Origin: Streptomyces venezuelae
GTDB lineage: Bacteria > Actinomycetota > Actinomycetes > Streptomycetales > Streptomycetaceae
Reading direction: 5' to 3'
Assembly (NCBI RefSeq): GCF_008642335.1
Contig: NZ_CP029191.1
Location: 3,906,001 to 3,970,000, forward strand
DNA length: 64,000 nucleotides
In this document: one piece after another, positions 43,292 through 52,027 of the stretch
Layout of the letters: each line of letters opens with the position of its first letter
How positions within the stretch are numbered: the first letter of the stretch is position 1
Notes under the pieces: generated by a model
Told to the model about the DNA's origin: nothing
The model's database searches: none
What the model saw: the letters and a program-made list of their open reading frames with translations, nothing else
Made by a program: the position numbers and the translations under genes

Positions 43292-43795
43292 TCAACTGCC
43301 CTGTGGGGGCGCCGAGTTGCTGCCCGAACGCAGCAGCAGTCCGTCCGCCTCGCTCGCCGCGTACTCCGCCACGGCCGTGTACGCCGCCGCCTCGCCCGCC
43401 GACCGCTCGCGCGGGGTCTCGCACGCTGCCGGTTCGTCACCCGCCTCCACCTCGCAGTGCATCTGCACGGTGCGCCCGCCGGGGCCCATCAGGGTCAGGA
43501 CGGCGGTCAGCTCGTCGCCGGTGGCGTTGCGGTAATAGGTACGCGCCCAGGTGTCGCGGGCCAGGGTGAGCACACAGGTCTGGGCCTCGATGCCGTCGGG
43601 CGAGGAGAGTTCGGGGCCGCACCGGGAAATGGTCTCCGCGCGCGGCTCCGAAGGTGCGTTCGACGGGGCGGCTGAGGGGGTGGGGAGGGGCGACTTCGCG
43701 TCACCGTCGCCCACCGGCCCCGCGGACGCCCCGGCGAGCGGCAGGAGAACCGTGACGGCCGCGACGCCCAGGAGCATGATCAGGCGGGGTTGCAT
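43292..43795 (-). CDS. Secreted protein of unknown function, four cysteines
   Basis: 167 residues from ATG 43795. A signal peptide (MQPRLIMLLGVAAVTVLLPL) is followed by a Pro/Ser linker of about 30 residues. A compact domain follows with Cys in ISRCGPELSS, EAQTCVLTLARDTWARTYYR, QMHCEVEAGD and AACETPRERS, probably two disulfides. The C-terminal helix AAAYTAVAEYAASEADGLLL is followed by a short polar tail. I do not recognise a family; the pattern occurs widely in Streptomyces secretomes. Confidence 0.8.
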   Translation of the reverse strand: MQPRLIMLLGVAAVTVLLPLAGASAGPVGDGDAKSPLPTPSAAPSNAPSEPRAETISRCGPELSSPDGIEAQTCVLTLARDTWARTYYRNATGDELTAVLTLMGPGGRTVQMHCEVEAGDEPAACETPRERSAGEAAAYTAVAEYAASEADGLLLRSGSNSAPPQGS

Positions 43796-43850
43796 GAGCC
43801 GAAGATAACGACAGTGGGCGCGCGGCCCGCTCGCCGCGCGCCCAATTCCC

Positions 43851-44528
43851 CTACAACTCGGGCGCGCTCACACCCGTACGAGTGAGGGCGTCGACGACGG
43901 CGTCCACGACCGCCTCGACGTCCGGCACCCAGGGGGCGGCCGATCCGGGCAGCGGGGCGCGCTCCCACCGGACCTGGCCCTGTCCGGTCACGGAGGGCGG
44001 CAGGGCGATGTAGCCCCCCTCGCCGTGGAAGCGGAGGGAGCCCGGGACGTAGTCCTTCGCGTAGAGGAGCTCGCCCAACTGGGCCATCGAGTACGGCGCG
44101 ACGAGGATGTGGAGTCTGGCGTCCGTGGCGACCACCGGGCCGAGCCTGATGCCCGCCTCGTCGAGCGCGGCGAGGGCGCGCACGCCGGCTTCCGCGGGGA
44201 GGCTGACGGCGCACGGGGCGCGGTCTCCGGTGGCGAGGACGATGGGCGCGCCGGGTCGGTTGGTCCACCACCAGCGGACCATCCGCTCGTCGGTGGTGGC
44301 GGCGAGGAGGCCGGGGTCGAGGGGGTGCGCGCCCGGTACCGCGCAGTCGGGGTCGGGGCAGGCGCACCGGGTGCCGTCGCGCCGGTCGAGACCGACTCCT
44401 GGCAGTACGGGCCACCGCCATGCGGTCGCGAAGGTCAGAGCCGCGCCGAGCTGTCCGGCGCTCCGGCCGGGCTTCCTTCCGATTCGCCAGGACAGGAGCC
44501 TGCGTCGCCTTCCGAGGATCTCGCGCAT
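43851..44528 (-). CDS. Degenerate primase/polymerase-like protein
   Basis: 225 residues from ATG 44528, with GGAAAGGAA upstream. It aligns with the prim-pol-like proteins elsewhere in this window (RDGTRCACPDPDCAVPGAHP matches the zinc-like insert; RFHGEGGYIALPPS matches the GGY/GS motif). The position of the catalytic DxD reads GDRAPCAVSLPAEAG, so the acidic pair is missing. It is probably not a polymerase and may have been kept as a DNA- or nucleotide-binding protein. The N-terminus is very basic (MREILGRRRRLLSWRIGRKP). Confidence 0.8.
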   Translation of the reverse strand: MREILGRRRRLLSWRIGRKPGRSAGQLGAALTFATAWRWPVLPGVGLDRRDGTRCACPDPDCAVPGAHPLDPGLLAATTDERMVRWWWTNRPGAPIVLATGDRAPCAVSLPAEAGVRALAALDEAGIRLGPVVATDARLHILVAPYSMAQLGELLYAKDYVPGSLRFHGEGGYIALPPSVTGQGQVRWERAPLPGSAAPWVPDVEAVVDAVVDALTRTGVSAPEL

Positions 44529-44981
44529 GAGCGCTCGTTCCTTTCCGTTGCACGCCGGCGTTAGCCGGGGAGACTGCGGGCCACATCACACCATGTGTGG
44601 ATCACTTCGCTGTACGTACGAGCTGGCACATCTGCACCCAGCCTGCGGCATGGGGAACCACTCTGAACCGAGCGTTGACGTGGCGTGGGGTGGCGGCGCC
44701 TGGCGTTTGCCGTCCCGCGATATTGCTTGCCGCCTCCGCCACGGGAGGATGGGGCACGGTCGTCGTGAGTTAGGACGCCCGGGTCCTTCGACAGGTTCCG
44801 GATCGGTCCCAACTGCCCCTGGCCATCACTGAGTACGTACCCAGCGCGACCACTGCAACGCTTTACCGAACAACGTCAGTCGATCCTAATATGCCCCAAC
44901 CCGGCGCTGTTTTCAGCCAACTTTTCAAGATCTTTTAGGATTCACGGAATTCCCCCGAACACCATGAATCCCGGCAGGACA
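44529..44981. other. Intergenic region with no supported gene
   Basis: 453 bases between the primase-like gene (minus) and the phosphatase gene (plus). The right part (about 44880-44960) is distinctly AT-richer (for example CAACTTTTCAAGATCTTTTA) and probably holds the phosphatase promoter. No clear hairpin; short frames here have no ribosome sites. Confidence 0.5.
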
Positions 44982-46517
44982 ATGCTGGACATCCCCTCAC
45001 CAGTGCGTGTACATCTGGAGGCATTGCTAGCGGCGCATAGTGACATGGGGGTTTGCGATGCTTTTGAGCATTACGCACCGGCCGGAAAGCCGTCAGCCAT
45101 GAACGCCCCGCACCTTCCGAAAGTGGCCGGAATCGATTCCACAGTTCCGCCACCGGCACACACTGTCGCGCCCACCGCGCAGACCACACCCGCAGCGGCA
45201 CGCGCGGCGGGCACTCCCGTCGCCGGCGCACCCGGCGCGGTGATCCAGGACCGGCTCGCGGGCTGGGTCTCCGACCTCACCACGTTGCACGAACTCACCG
45301 AGCGGCTCGCCCGCACGGCCACCCTCGACGAGGCGCTGCGCGAACTGCTGCGCGCCGGGGCGGCCCTCGTGGGCGCCCGGCGCGGCCTCGCCGTCATCGA
45401 ACCGGCCGACGGGCTCGGCCCCGAGACCACGATCGGCCTGGGCCTCGGCCGCGCCGACCTCGGGCACATCGAGACGGTGCCGCGCCGCGCCACCTCGTAC
45501 GGCAGGCTCCTGGACGCCGGCGACGGCAGACCCGGCACCGTGCCGGACGAGATCGCGCAGCCCGACCTCCTCGCCGACGAGAGCCTCGACCCCCGTCACC
45601 GCGAGGTCGCCGCCGTCCTCGGCTACGCCGCGAGCTACGCACTGCCCCTGGCCACCGAGACGGCGGGCCGGATCGGCGCCGCCGTCTGGCTGTACGACGA
45701 ACCCGCGGAGCCGGACGAACGCCGACGCCACCTCGTGGGGCTCTACGCACGCCAGGCATCCGAGCACGTGGCGCAGTTGCTCGTCCTGGACCGCGCCCGC
45801 ACCACCGAGGCCACCCTCCGCGAGGAGCTCATGCCCTCGCGGCCGCCGCGGGTCGCCGGGGTGCAGCTCGCCGCCCGGCACCGCACCGGGCCGCGCGGCG
45901 GCGGCGACTGGCACGACGCGCTGCCGCTGCCCGACGCGGCGCTCGGCCTCGCGGTCGGCTCCGTCACCGGGTCGGGTCCCAGCGCCGTGGCCGCGATGGG
46001 GCGTCTGCGCGCCTCCCTGCGGGCGTACGCGGTGATGGAGGGCGAGGACCCCGTGGCCGTCCTCTCCGACCTGGAGCTGCTGCTGCGGCTGACCGAGCCC
46101 GCGCGGTCGGCGACGGCGCTCTTCGCGTACTGCGAACCGGCCCGGCGCAAGATCGTCCTCGCCGGTGCCGGGCACAGCCCGCCGCTGATCATCGGGGAGC
46201 GGCGCACGGAGTACGTGGAGACGTCCCTGTCCGCACCGCTCGGCATGCTCGCCTGCTGGGAGGCGCCGAGTGTGGAGATCGCTCCGGAGCCCGGAGAAAC
46301 GGTGCTTCTCTACACCGACGGCCTCCTGCACCGCACCGGCGACCCGATGGACCGGGCCTTCGCGCGGCTGCACGCGGCGGCGGCGAGCGTCCCCAAGGGC
46401 ATCAGGGACGACCCCGGGGCGATCGCCGACCACGTGCTGCACACCGTCCTGCCGGACGGGCTCGACGCCGCGGACAGCGACGAGGACGTCGTGCTCCTGG
46501 CGGCGCGCTTCGAGTGA
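44982..46517 (+). CDS. GAF-domain PP2C (SpoIIE-type) serine phosphatase
   Basis: 511 residues from ATG 44982 (an ATG at 44964 is less likely). After an N-terminal region (MLDIPSPVRVHLEALLAAHS) and a Pro/Ala linker comes a GAF-like domain at about 85-260 (LTTLHELTERLARTATLDEA). The PP2C domain follows: GPRGGGDWHDALPLPD carries the metal Asp with His in place of the usual Tyr, then GSVTGSGPSAVAAMGRLR, LAGAGHSPPLII, ETVLLYTDGLLHRTG and DEDVVLLAARF. It would dephosphorylate an anti-anti-sigma factor and so oppose RsbW-like kinases such as those at 41461 and 50231. Cognate partners are not known. Confidence 0.88.
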   Translation: MLDIPSPVRVHLEALLAAHSDMGVCDAFEHYAPAGKPSAMNAPHLPKVAGIDSTVPPPAHTVAPTAQTTPAAARAAGTPVAGAPGAVIQDRLAGWVSDLTTLHELTERLARTATLDEALRELLRAGAALVGARRGLAVIEPADGLGPETTIGLGLGRADLGHIETVPRRATSYGRLLDAGDGRPGTVPDEIAQPDLLADESLDPRHREVAAVLGYAASYALPLATETAGRIGAAVWLYDEPAEPDERRRHLVGLYARQASEHVAQLLVLDRARTTEATLREELMPSRPPRVAGVQLAARHRTGPRGGGDWHDALPLPDAALGLAVGSVTGSGPSAVAAMGRLRASLRAYAVMEGEDPVAVLSDLELLLRLTEPARSATALFAYCEPARRKIVLAGAGHSPPLIIGERRTEYVETSLSAPLGMLACWEAPSVEIAPEPGETVLLYTDGLLHRTGDPMDRAFARLHAAAASVPKGIRDDPGAIADHVLHTVLPDGLDAADSDEDVVLLAARFE

Positions 46518-46653
46518 GGCGTGTCCACGCGCGCGTGGAGGGCTTCCGGGTGAGGCTCCGGGCACGCTGTGTAAGTGGCCTTCCGGCCCTGGGACCCCTT
46601 CCGTACGCCCGTACGATGGAGGGTGGCCCAGTGTCGTACATAGGAGGCAGATC

Positions 46654-48114
46654 GTGTCGGAGGCGCTCAACCCGGCGACCCCGGAAGAGACCGAAGAAGA
46701 GCCGATCAAGCAGCGCAAGAACGGCCTGTACCCGGGCGTTTCCGATGAGCTCGCCGAGAGCATGAAGTCCGGCTGGGCCGACACCGAGCTGCACGACCTG
46801 CAGCCCGTCGCGCAGGCCGAGAACACCGCCGCCCGCCGCGCCGCGCTCTCCGCGCGCTTCCCGGGCGAGCGTCTGGTGATCCCCGCGGGGAACCTGAAGA
46901 CCCGCTCGAACGACACCGAGTACGCCTTCCGCGCCTCCGTCGAGTACGCCTACCTCACCGGCAACCAGACCGAGGACGGCGTCCTCGTCATGGAGCCGGT
47001 CTCCGACGGGCACAAGGCCACGATCTACCTGCTGCCGCGCTCCAACCGCGAGAACGGCGAGTTCTGGCTGGACGGCCAGGGCGAGCTCTGGGTCGGCCGC
47101 CGCCACTCCCTCACCGAGGCGGAGAAGCTGTACGGCATCCCCGCGTCCGACGTGCGCGAGCTGACCGACAAGCTGCGCGAGGCCACCGGCCCCGTCCGTG
47201 TCGTGCGCGGCTACGACGCCGGCATCGAGGCGGCCCTGACCGACAAGGTCACCGCCGAGCGCGACGAGGAGCTGCGGGTCTTCCTCTCCGAGGCCCGCCT
47301 GGTCAAGGACGACTTCGAGGTCGGCGAGCTCCAGAAGGCCGTCGACTCCACCGTCCGCGGCTTCGAGGACGTCGTGAAGGTCCTCGACAAGGCCGAGGCG
47401 ACCAGCGAGCGCTACATCGAGGGAACGTTCTTCCTGCGCGCCCGCGTCGAGGGCAACGACATCGGCTACGGCTCGATCTGCGCCGCGGGCCCGCACGCCA
47501 CCACCCTGCACTGGGTGCGCAACGACGGCGCCGTCCGCTCCGGCGAGCTGCTCCTGCTCGACGCCGGCGTGGAGACGCACTCGTACTACACCGCGGACGT
47601 CACCCGCACGCTGCCGATCAACGGCCGCTTCGACGAGTTGCAGAAAAAGATCTACGACGCCGTGTACGAGGCGCAGGAGGCCGGCATCGCGGCGGTGAAG
47701 CCGGGCGCCAAGTTCCGCGACTTCCACGACGCGTCGCAGCGCGTGCTCGCCGAGAAGCTGGTCGAGTGGGGCATCGTCGAGGGCCCCGTCGAGCGCGTCC
47801 TGGAGCTGGGTCTGCAGCGCCGCTGGACGCTGCACGGCACCGGTCACATGCTCGGCATGGACGTCCACGACTGCGCCGTCGCGCGCACCGAGACGTACGT
47901 GGACGGCACGCTGGAGCCCGGCATGTGCCTGACGGTCGAGCCCGGCCTGTACTTCCAGGCGGACGACCTCACCGTGCCGGAGGAGTACCGCGGTATCGGC
48001 GTCCGGATCGAGGACGACATCCTCGTGACGGCCGACGGCAACAAGAACCTGTCGGCCGCGCTGCCGCGTACGTCCGACGACGTCGAGGCGTGGATGGCGC
48101 AGCTCAAGGGCTGA
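46654..48114 (+). CDS. Aminopeptidase P (Xaa-Pro aminopeptidase)
   Basis: 486 residues from GTG 46654 with AGGAGG seven bases upstream. N-terminal AMP_N domain (about 40-215), then a pita-bread M24 metallopeptidase with two-metal ligands in order: Asp in LLLLDAGVETHSYYTADVTR (both Asp), His in HGTGHMLGMDVHD, Glu in LTVEPGLYF and Glu in GVRIEDDILVT. It removes an N-terminal residue preceding proline. Length and motifs are normal for cytoplasmic PepP. Confidence 0.94.
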   Translation: MSEALNPATPEETEEEPIKQRKNGLYPGVSDELAESMKSGWADTELHDLQPVAQAENTAARRAALSARFPGERLVIPAGNLKTRSNDTEYAFRASVEYAYLTGNQTEDGVLVMEPVSDGHKATIYLLPRSNRENGEFWLDGQGELWVGRRHSLTEAEKLYGIPASDVRELTDKLREATGPVRVVRGYDAGIEAALTDKVTAERDEELRVFLSEARLVKDDFEVGELQKAVDSTVRGFEDVVKVLDKAEATSERYIEGTFFLRARVEGNDIGYGSICAAGPHATTLHWVRNDGAVRSGELLLLDAGVETHSYYTADVTRTLPINGRFDELQKKIYDAVYEAQEAGIAAVKPGAKFRDFHDASQRVLAEKLVEWGIVEGPVERVLELGLQRRWTLHGTGHMLGMDVHDCAVARTETYVDGTLEPGMCLTVEPGLYFQADDLTVPEEYRGIGVRIEDDILVTADGNKNLSAALPRTSDDVEAWMAQLKG

Positions 48115-48135
48115 GTCCCCCCTGTCGTACGACGG

Positions 48136-48166
48136 AAGGCCGGTCCCCTCTGGGGGGCCGGCCTTT
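48136..48166 (+). terminator. Intrinsic terminator after aminopeptidase P
   Basis: AAGGCCGG...CCGGCCTT stem extended by CCCC/GGGG, followed by TTTT, 22 bases after the stop. Confidence 0.85.
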
Positions 48167-48205
48167 TCAGTGGGCTTCAGTGGGCTTCAGTGGGCCTCAG
48201 TGGGA
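48167..48205. repeat. Short 10-bp tandem repeat (4 copies)
   Basis: TCAGTGGGCT-type units repeat with period 10 from 48167 to 48205, overlapping the 3' end of the minus-strand AhpD-like gene. The last copies code for the end of that protein. Confidence 0.8.
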
Positions 48206-48679
48206 GACCCTTTCGTCCTCGCCCGCGACCTTCGCGGTGCTCAGGGCGATGCGGTTCCAGGTGTTGATCGTGAAGATCAGGGCGAGGACCCGGGCGAGTT
48301 CGGACTCGTCGAAGTGCCGAGTGGCCTCTACGTAGACATCGTCCGGGACGCCGCCCTGCGCCACAAGGGTGACCGATTCGGTCAGGGCGAGGGCGGCCTG
48401 CTCCTTCTCCGTGAAGAAGGTGCGGGCCTCGCGCCACACGCCGACCATGTGCAGCCGCGCCTCGTCCTCACCCGCCTTGCGGGCGTCGGAGGTGTGCATG
48501 TGGAGGCAGTACGCGCAGCCGTTGAGGAGCGAGGCGCGGATCTGGATGAGCTCCACGAGGGCCGGGTCGAGACCGTCGCGGGCGGCTGCGTCGAAGCCGA
48601 TGAGGGCCTTGAAGGCCTTGGGGGCGGCCTTGGCGAAGTTGAGGCGGGGGCTCGTGCCGTGCGTCGTGTCGTTCGTCAT
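48197..48679 (-). CDS. AhpD-like carboxymuconolactone decarboxylase family protein
   Basis: 160 residues from ATG 48679 (ATG 48685 also possible; no ribosome site at either, so the mRNA may be nearly leaderless). All-helical AhpD fold with redox pair and general-base His in SLLNGCAYCLHMHTSDARKA, then EKEQAALALTESVTL and INTWNRIALS. It is probably a thiol-dependent peroxidase or alkylhydroperoxidase. Divergent from the MocR regulator across about 47 bases. Confidence 0.9.
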   Translation of the reverse strand: MTNDTTHGTSPRLNFAKAAPKAFKALIGFDAAARDGLDPALVELIQIRASLLNGCAYCLHMHTSDARKAGEDEARLHMVGVWREARTFFTEKEQAALALTESVTLVAQGGVPDDVYVEATRHFDESELARVLALIFTINTWNRIALSTAKVAGEDERVSH

Positions 48680-48726
48680 GACCATGAATCTAGGCGCGTG
48701 AAAGACCTCCAGTAGGGTGCATTTCC

Positions 48727-50214
48727 ATGCCGGAATCATGGGTCAATTTGGCGGAGCGCATCGGCAGTGACCTGCATGTCGATCTGTCAGGTCCCGGCAG
48801 CCGCCGGGCCGTTCTCATCCGGGCGCTGCGGGATGCCGTGCGCGAGGGCAGGCTCGCCCCCGGCACGCGTCTGCCGCCCTACCGTTCGCTCGCCGCCGAC
48901 CTCGGCCTGGCGCGCAACACGGTCGCCGACGCCTACGCCGAGCTGGTCGCGGAGGGTTGGCTGACGGCGCGGCAGGGGTCGGGGACGCGCGTGGCGGAGC
49001 GGGCGGAGCCGCCCAAGCGCCCGCGGCGGCCGAAGCCCGCCCCCACGCGCCCCGAGGCACCCGCGTACAACCTGCGCCAGGGGCAGCCGGACGCCTCGTC
49101 CTTCCCCCGCACCGCCTGGCTGGCGGCCGCCCGTCGGGCCCTGAACGGCGCGCCCAACGACGCCTTCGGCCCCGGTGACCCGCGGGGCCGCGTCGAGCTG
49201 CGCGGGGCGCTCGCCGACTATCTGACGCGGGCACGCGGCGTGCGCGCCGACCCCGAACGCATCGTCGTCTGCTCGGGGTTCGCACACGCGCTGCGGCTGC
49301 TCTTCGCGGGCGCGCGCGGGGCGGGCGGCGGTGTGCTGCGCGGATCGTTCGCCGTGGAGTCGTACGGGCTCGGGTTCCACCGCGAGATCCTGGAGGACTC
49401 GGGCGTACGTACGGTCCCGTTGGGTCTGGACGAACAGGGCACGCGCGTGGCGGAGTTGACCGGGCGGGCAGCGGAGCCGACGGCCGGGAAAGCGGCGGAT
49501 TCGAACGTAAAGCAGGCTCCACGCGTGCGTGGTGTCCTCCTCACGCCCACCCACCAGTTCCCGACCGGGGGCCCGCTGCACCCCACCCGGCGCGCGGCGG
49601 TCGTCGACTGGGCGCGTAGCAGTGGCGGTCTCATCCTTGAGGACGACTACGACGGGGAGTTCCGCTACGACCGCGAGCCGGTCGGCGCCGTGCAGGGCCT
49701 GGACCCCGAACGCGTCGTCTACCTCGGCTCGGTCAGCAAGAGCCTGTCCCCCGCGGTGCGCATCGGCTGGATGGTCCTGCCCGAGCACCTCGTGGAGGGC
49801 GTCCTCGCGGCCAAGGGGGAGCGGGAGGCGTGGGCGAGCGTCCTCGACCAGCTCACGCTCGCCGAGTTCATCGCCTCCGGGCAGTACGACCGGCACATCC
49901 GGCGGATGCGGCAGCGCTACCGGCACCGCCGCGACCGGCTCGTCACGGCTCTCGCCGAGCGATCCCCGCACATCACGGCCACCGGCATCGCGGCGGGCCT
50001 GCACGCGGTCCTGCGGCTGCCGCCCGGGACGGAGGCGTCCGCGGTCAAGGCGGCGGCCTGGCAGGGCATCGCCCTGGACGGACTCGCGGCGTTCCGCCAC
50101 CCGCGGGCGACGATGCCCGCCGAGGACGGACTCGTCGTCGGCTACTCGACACCGACGGAACACACGTACGGGGCGGCCCTTGAGGCGCTGCTGCGGACGC
50201 TGCCGCCGGCCTGA
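48727..50214 (+). CDS. MocR-family GntR regulator with aminotransferase domain
   Basis: 495 residues. The N-terminal GntR winged helix (about 20-90) has TRLPPYRSLAADLGLARNTV and LVAEGWLTARQGSGTRVA. The C-terminal fold-type-I aminotransferase-like domain (from about 115) has GDPRGRVELRGALADYLTRA, ILEDDYDGEFRYDREPVGAV and the PLP lysine in YLGSVSKSLSPAVRIGWMV. It is probably a PLP-sensing regulator of the divergent AhpD-like gene; inference from position. Confidence 0.92.
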   Translation: MPESWVNLAERIGSDLHVDLSGPGSRRAVLIRALRDAVREGRLAPGTRLPPYRSLAADLGLARNTVADAYAELVAEGWLTARQGSGTRVAERAEPPKRPRRPKPAPTRPEAPAYNLRQGQPDASSFPRTAWLAAARRALNGAPNDAFGPGDPRGRVELRGALADYLTRARGVRADPERIVVCSGFAHALRLLFAGARGAGGGVLRGSFAVESYGLGFHREILEDSGVRTVPLGLDEQGTRVAELTGRAAEPTAGKAADSNVKQAPRVRGVLLTPTHQFPTGGPLHPTRRAAVVDWARSSGGLILEDDYDGEFRYDREPVGAVQGLDPERVVYLGSVSKSLSPAVRIGWMVLPEHLVEGVLAAKGEREAWASVLDQLTLAEFIASGQYDRHIRRMRQRYRHRRDRLVTALAERSPHITATGIAAGLHAVLRLPPGTEASAVKAAAWQGIALDGLAAFRHPRATMPAEDGLVVGYSTPTEHTYGAALEALLRTLPPA

Positions 50215-50230
50215 GAAGCGTGACCAACGC

Positions 50231-50701
50231 CTACGCCGTCAGCAACGGCATCATCAGCGGCGCGTCCTCGCGCCACTTGAGGATCTTGTCGAAGCTGATC
50301 ACCGCACCGCCGCCCCTGCCCGGCTTGTTGCCGAGGTGGACGTGGTCGGCGAGCTCCTCGATCAGACCGAGGCCGCGGCCGTGCTCGTCGGTCTCCGAGG
50401 CGACGGGCCGGGGCGCCGGGCGGGACGTACCGGGAAAGCCGGGGCCGGAGTCGGTGACCTCGATGCGGCACTTCTCGCCGTCCAGGTAGGCCGTGACCCG
50501 GTATCCGCCCGGCGTGCTCCCGGGGGCGCTCGCGCCCCCGTGCTCGACGGCGTTCGCACACGCCTCGCTGAGGGCCACCGACAAGTCGTAGGAGACGTCC
50601 GGGTCCACGCCCGCGGTCTCCATCGTGCCGATCAGCAGACGGCGGGCGAGCGGGACGCTCGCGGCTTCGCGCCGCAAATGGAGAGACCACCACATGCTCA
50701 T
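50231..50701 (-). CDS. RsbW-like ATP-binding protein
   Basis: 156 residues from ATG 50701, with AGGAGG at ideal spacing; the longer frame to 50881 is discounted. HATPase_c anti-sigma type: LSVALSEACANAVEHGG (N box), IEVTDSGPGFPGTS (G1), ETDEHGRGLGLIEELAD (G2). N-terminal SMWWSLHLRREAASVPLARR is typical for this group in Streptomyces. Converges with the MocR gene, 16 bases apart. Sigma target unknown. Confidence 0.9.
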   Translation of the reverse strand: MSMWWSLHLRREAASVPLARRLLIGTMETAGVDPDVSYDLSVALSEACANAVEHGGASAPGSTPGGYRVTAYLDGEKCRIEVTDSGPGFPGTSRPAPRPVASETDEHGRGLGLIEELADHVHLGNKPGRGGGAVISFDKILKWREDAPLMMPLLTA

Positions 50702-50953
50702 GCTCCAGCCTCCTGGCTGCGGCTCGACATACCGATACGTATTGCCGCCCGCGCACCCGAATAAGCGCGCGATGGACGTGATGCCGCCCATACGGCGGAC
50801 GCGCGCCACCCGCCACTCGGTGTAGGACGCCGGGACGCGGACGGCCTGACATGCCCCGTCTGTTCCCCGTCGATGCCCCACCTATCACCTGGAACAGGAC
50901 CTTCCGGACCTGCCGTGTGCACGGGGAGTGCCCAGTGCGATGATGGCCCGGCC

Positions 50954-51853
50954 ATGACTGCCCCCCACCAGCGCCAGCCGCGCGACGGAGCCGACTTCCG
51001 GCTGCTGAGGGCCGCGACGTTCGCCGCGGTCTGCGTCGCGCTGTCCGCCGGGGGCCATGTGCTCGCTTCCTGCGCCGCCGTCCCGCTGTGGACGCTGGGC
51101 GCGGGTCTCCTCGCCGTCTTCGCGGTCGCGCTGCCGCTCGCCGGGCGGGCCCGCTCGCTGCCGGGCATCGCGGCGCTGCTCGCGGCCGGACAGCTGGGTC
51201 TGCACGCGCTGTTCGGGCTCGGCCAGCACGGCACGGCGGCGACGTCCGCCGCGGGCGGTGACGCCTCCCTGGTGGAGCGGGCCGCGCGCCTGGTCTGCGG
51301 GGCGGGCGCCGCGACGATCACGCCGGCGCAGGCCCACCGGATCCTCACCACCGCGGGGCTCGGCCCCGGCGGAACGGGTGGTTCCGGAGCGGCCGGTGGT
51401 TCCGCGGGACACCGGCACGGCGGTTCCGCCGCCGCTGCCGCCGACTCGGCGCTGGACTCGATGACGTCCGGTACGCAGGGCGGCGCGGGCATGGGGTCGA
51501 TGAGCGGCATGGGGCTCGTGCCGTCCCTGCCGATGCTCATCGCGCACGTCCTCGCGGCCCTCGCCGCGGGGTGGCTGCTCCGGCGCGGCGATCTCGCGCT
51601 GCTCCGCCTCGTCCGGCTCGCCGACGGGGCGCACGGGGTGGCCGAAGGGGCGCTCGTACGTTCCCTGCGCTCGGCGCTCACTCTCGTACGCGCCCTGCGG
51701 GCAGGTCTGCCCGGCGCGCCCGAGACGACCGGGCCGCGGGCTCCCCGCACCGCGCTGCTCGTCCCCGCGAAGCCGCGCACGGTCGCGCTCGAGGACGCGG
51801 TGATCAGGCGCGGCCCGCCGGCCGGCCCCCGCGACGTCGAACTCGCCGCCTGA
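50954..51853 (+). CDS. Membrane protein with Met/His-rich loop, probably copper-related
   Basis: 299 residues from ATG 50954 (weak ribosome site). Three N-terminal helices (AATFAAVCVALSAGGHVLAS; VPLWTLGAGLLAVFAVALPL; LPGIAALLAAGQLGLHALFG) are followed by a large loop with GHRHGG and GGAGMGSMSGMG. One more helix (PSLPMLIAHVLAALAAGWLL) leads to a basic C-terminal tail. The Met/His cluster and position just upstream of ycnI/sco/pcuC genes suggest copper binding. Family not recognised with certainty. Confidence 0.75.
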   Translation: MTAPHQRQPRDGADFRLLRAATFAAVCVALSAGGHVLASCAAVPLWTLGAGLLAVFAVALPLAGRARSLPGIAALLAAGQLGLHALFGLGQHGTAATSAAGGDASLVERAARLVCGAGAATITPAQAHRILTTAGLGPGGTGGSGAAGGSAGHRHGGSAAAAADSALDSMTSGTQGGAGMGSMSGMGLVPSLPMLIAHVLAALAAGWLLRRGDLALLRLVRLADGAHGVAEGALVRSLRSALTLVRALRAGLPGAPETTGPRAPRTALLVPAKPRTVALEDAVIRRGPPAGPRDVELAA

Positions 51854-51928
51854 AGCGACACACTCCACAGCGCAGTACGGAGGGGTCGCTCGGCGCGCAC
51901 GCGCGCGTGCCTACGCGGCCGCACGCAC

Positions 51929-51963
51929 CCCCGTACCCCGTACCCCGTACCACGCATCCCGTA
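51929..51963. repeat. CCCCGTA heptamer repeats upstream of the copper genes
   Basis: Three tandem copies of CCCCGTA (51929-51949) and a TCCCGTA at 51957-51963, 65-99 bases before the YcnI start. Could be a regulator site for the copper operon or chance low complexity. Confidence 0.5.
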
Positions 51964-52027
51964 CCCGGCACGGCGCCCTGCGCGCCCCCTGCCCGGTCAC
52001 CACTGACGAAAGTGGAGTGTTCCTGTC

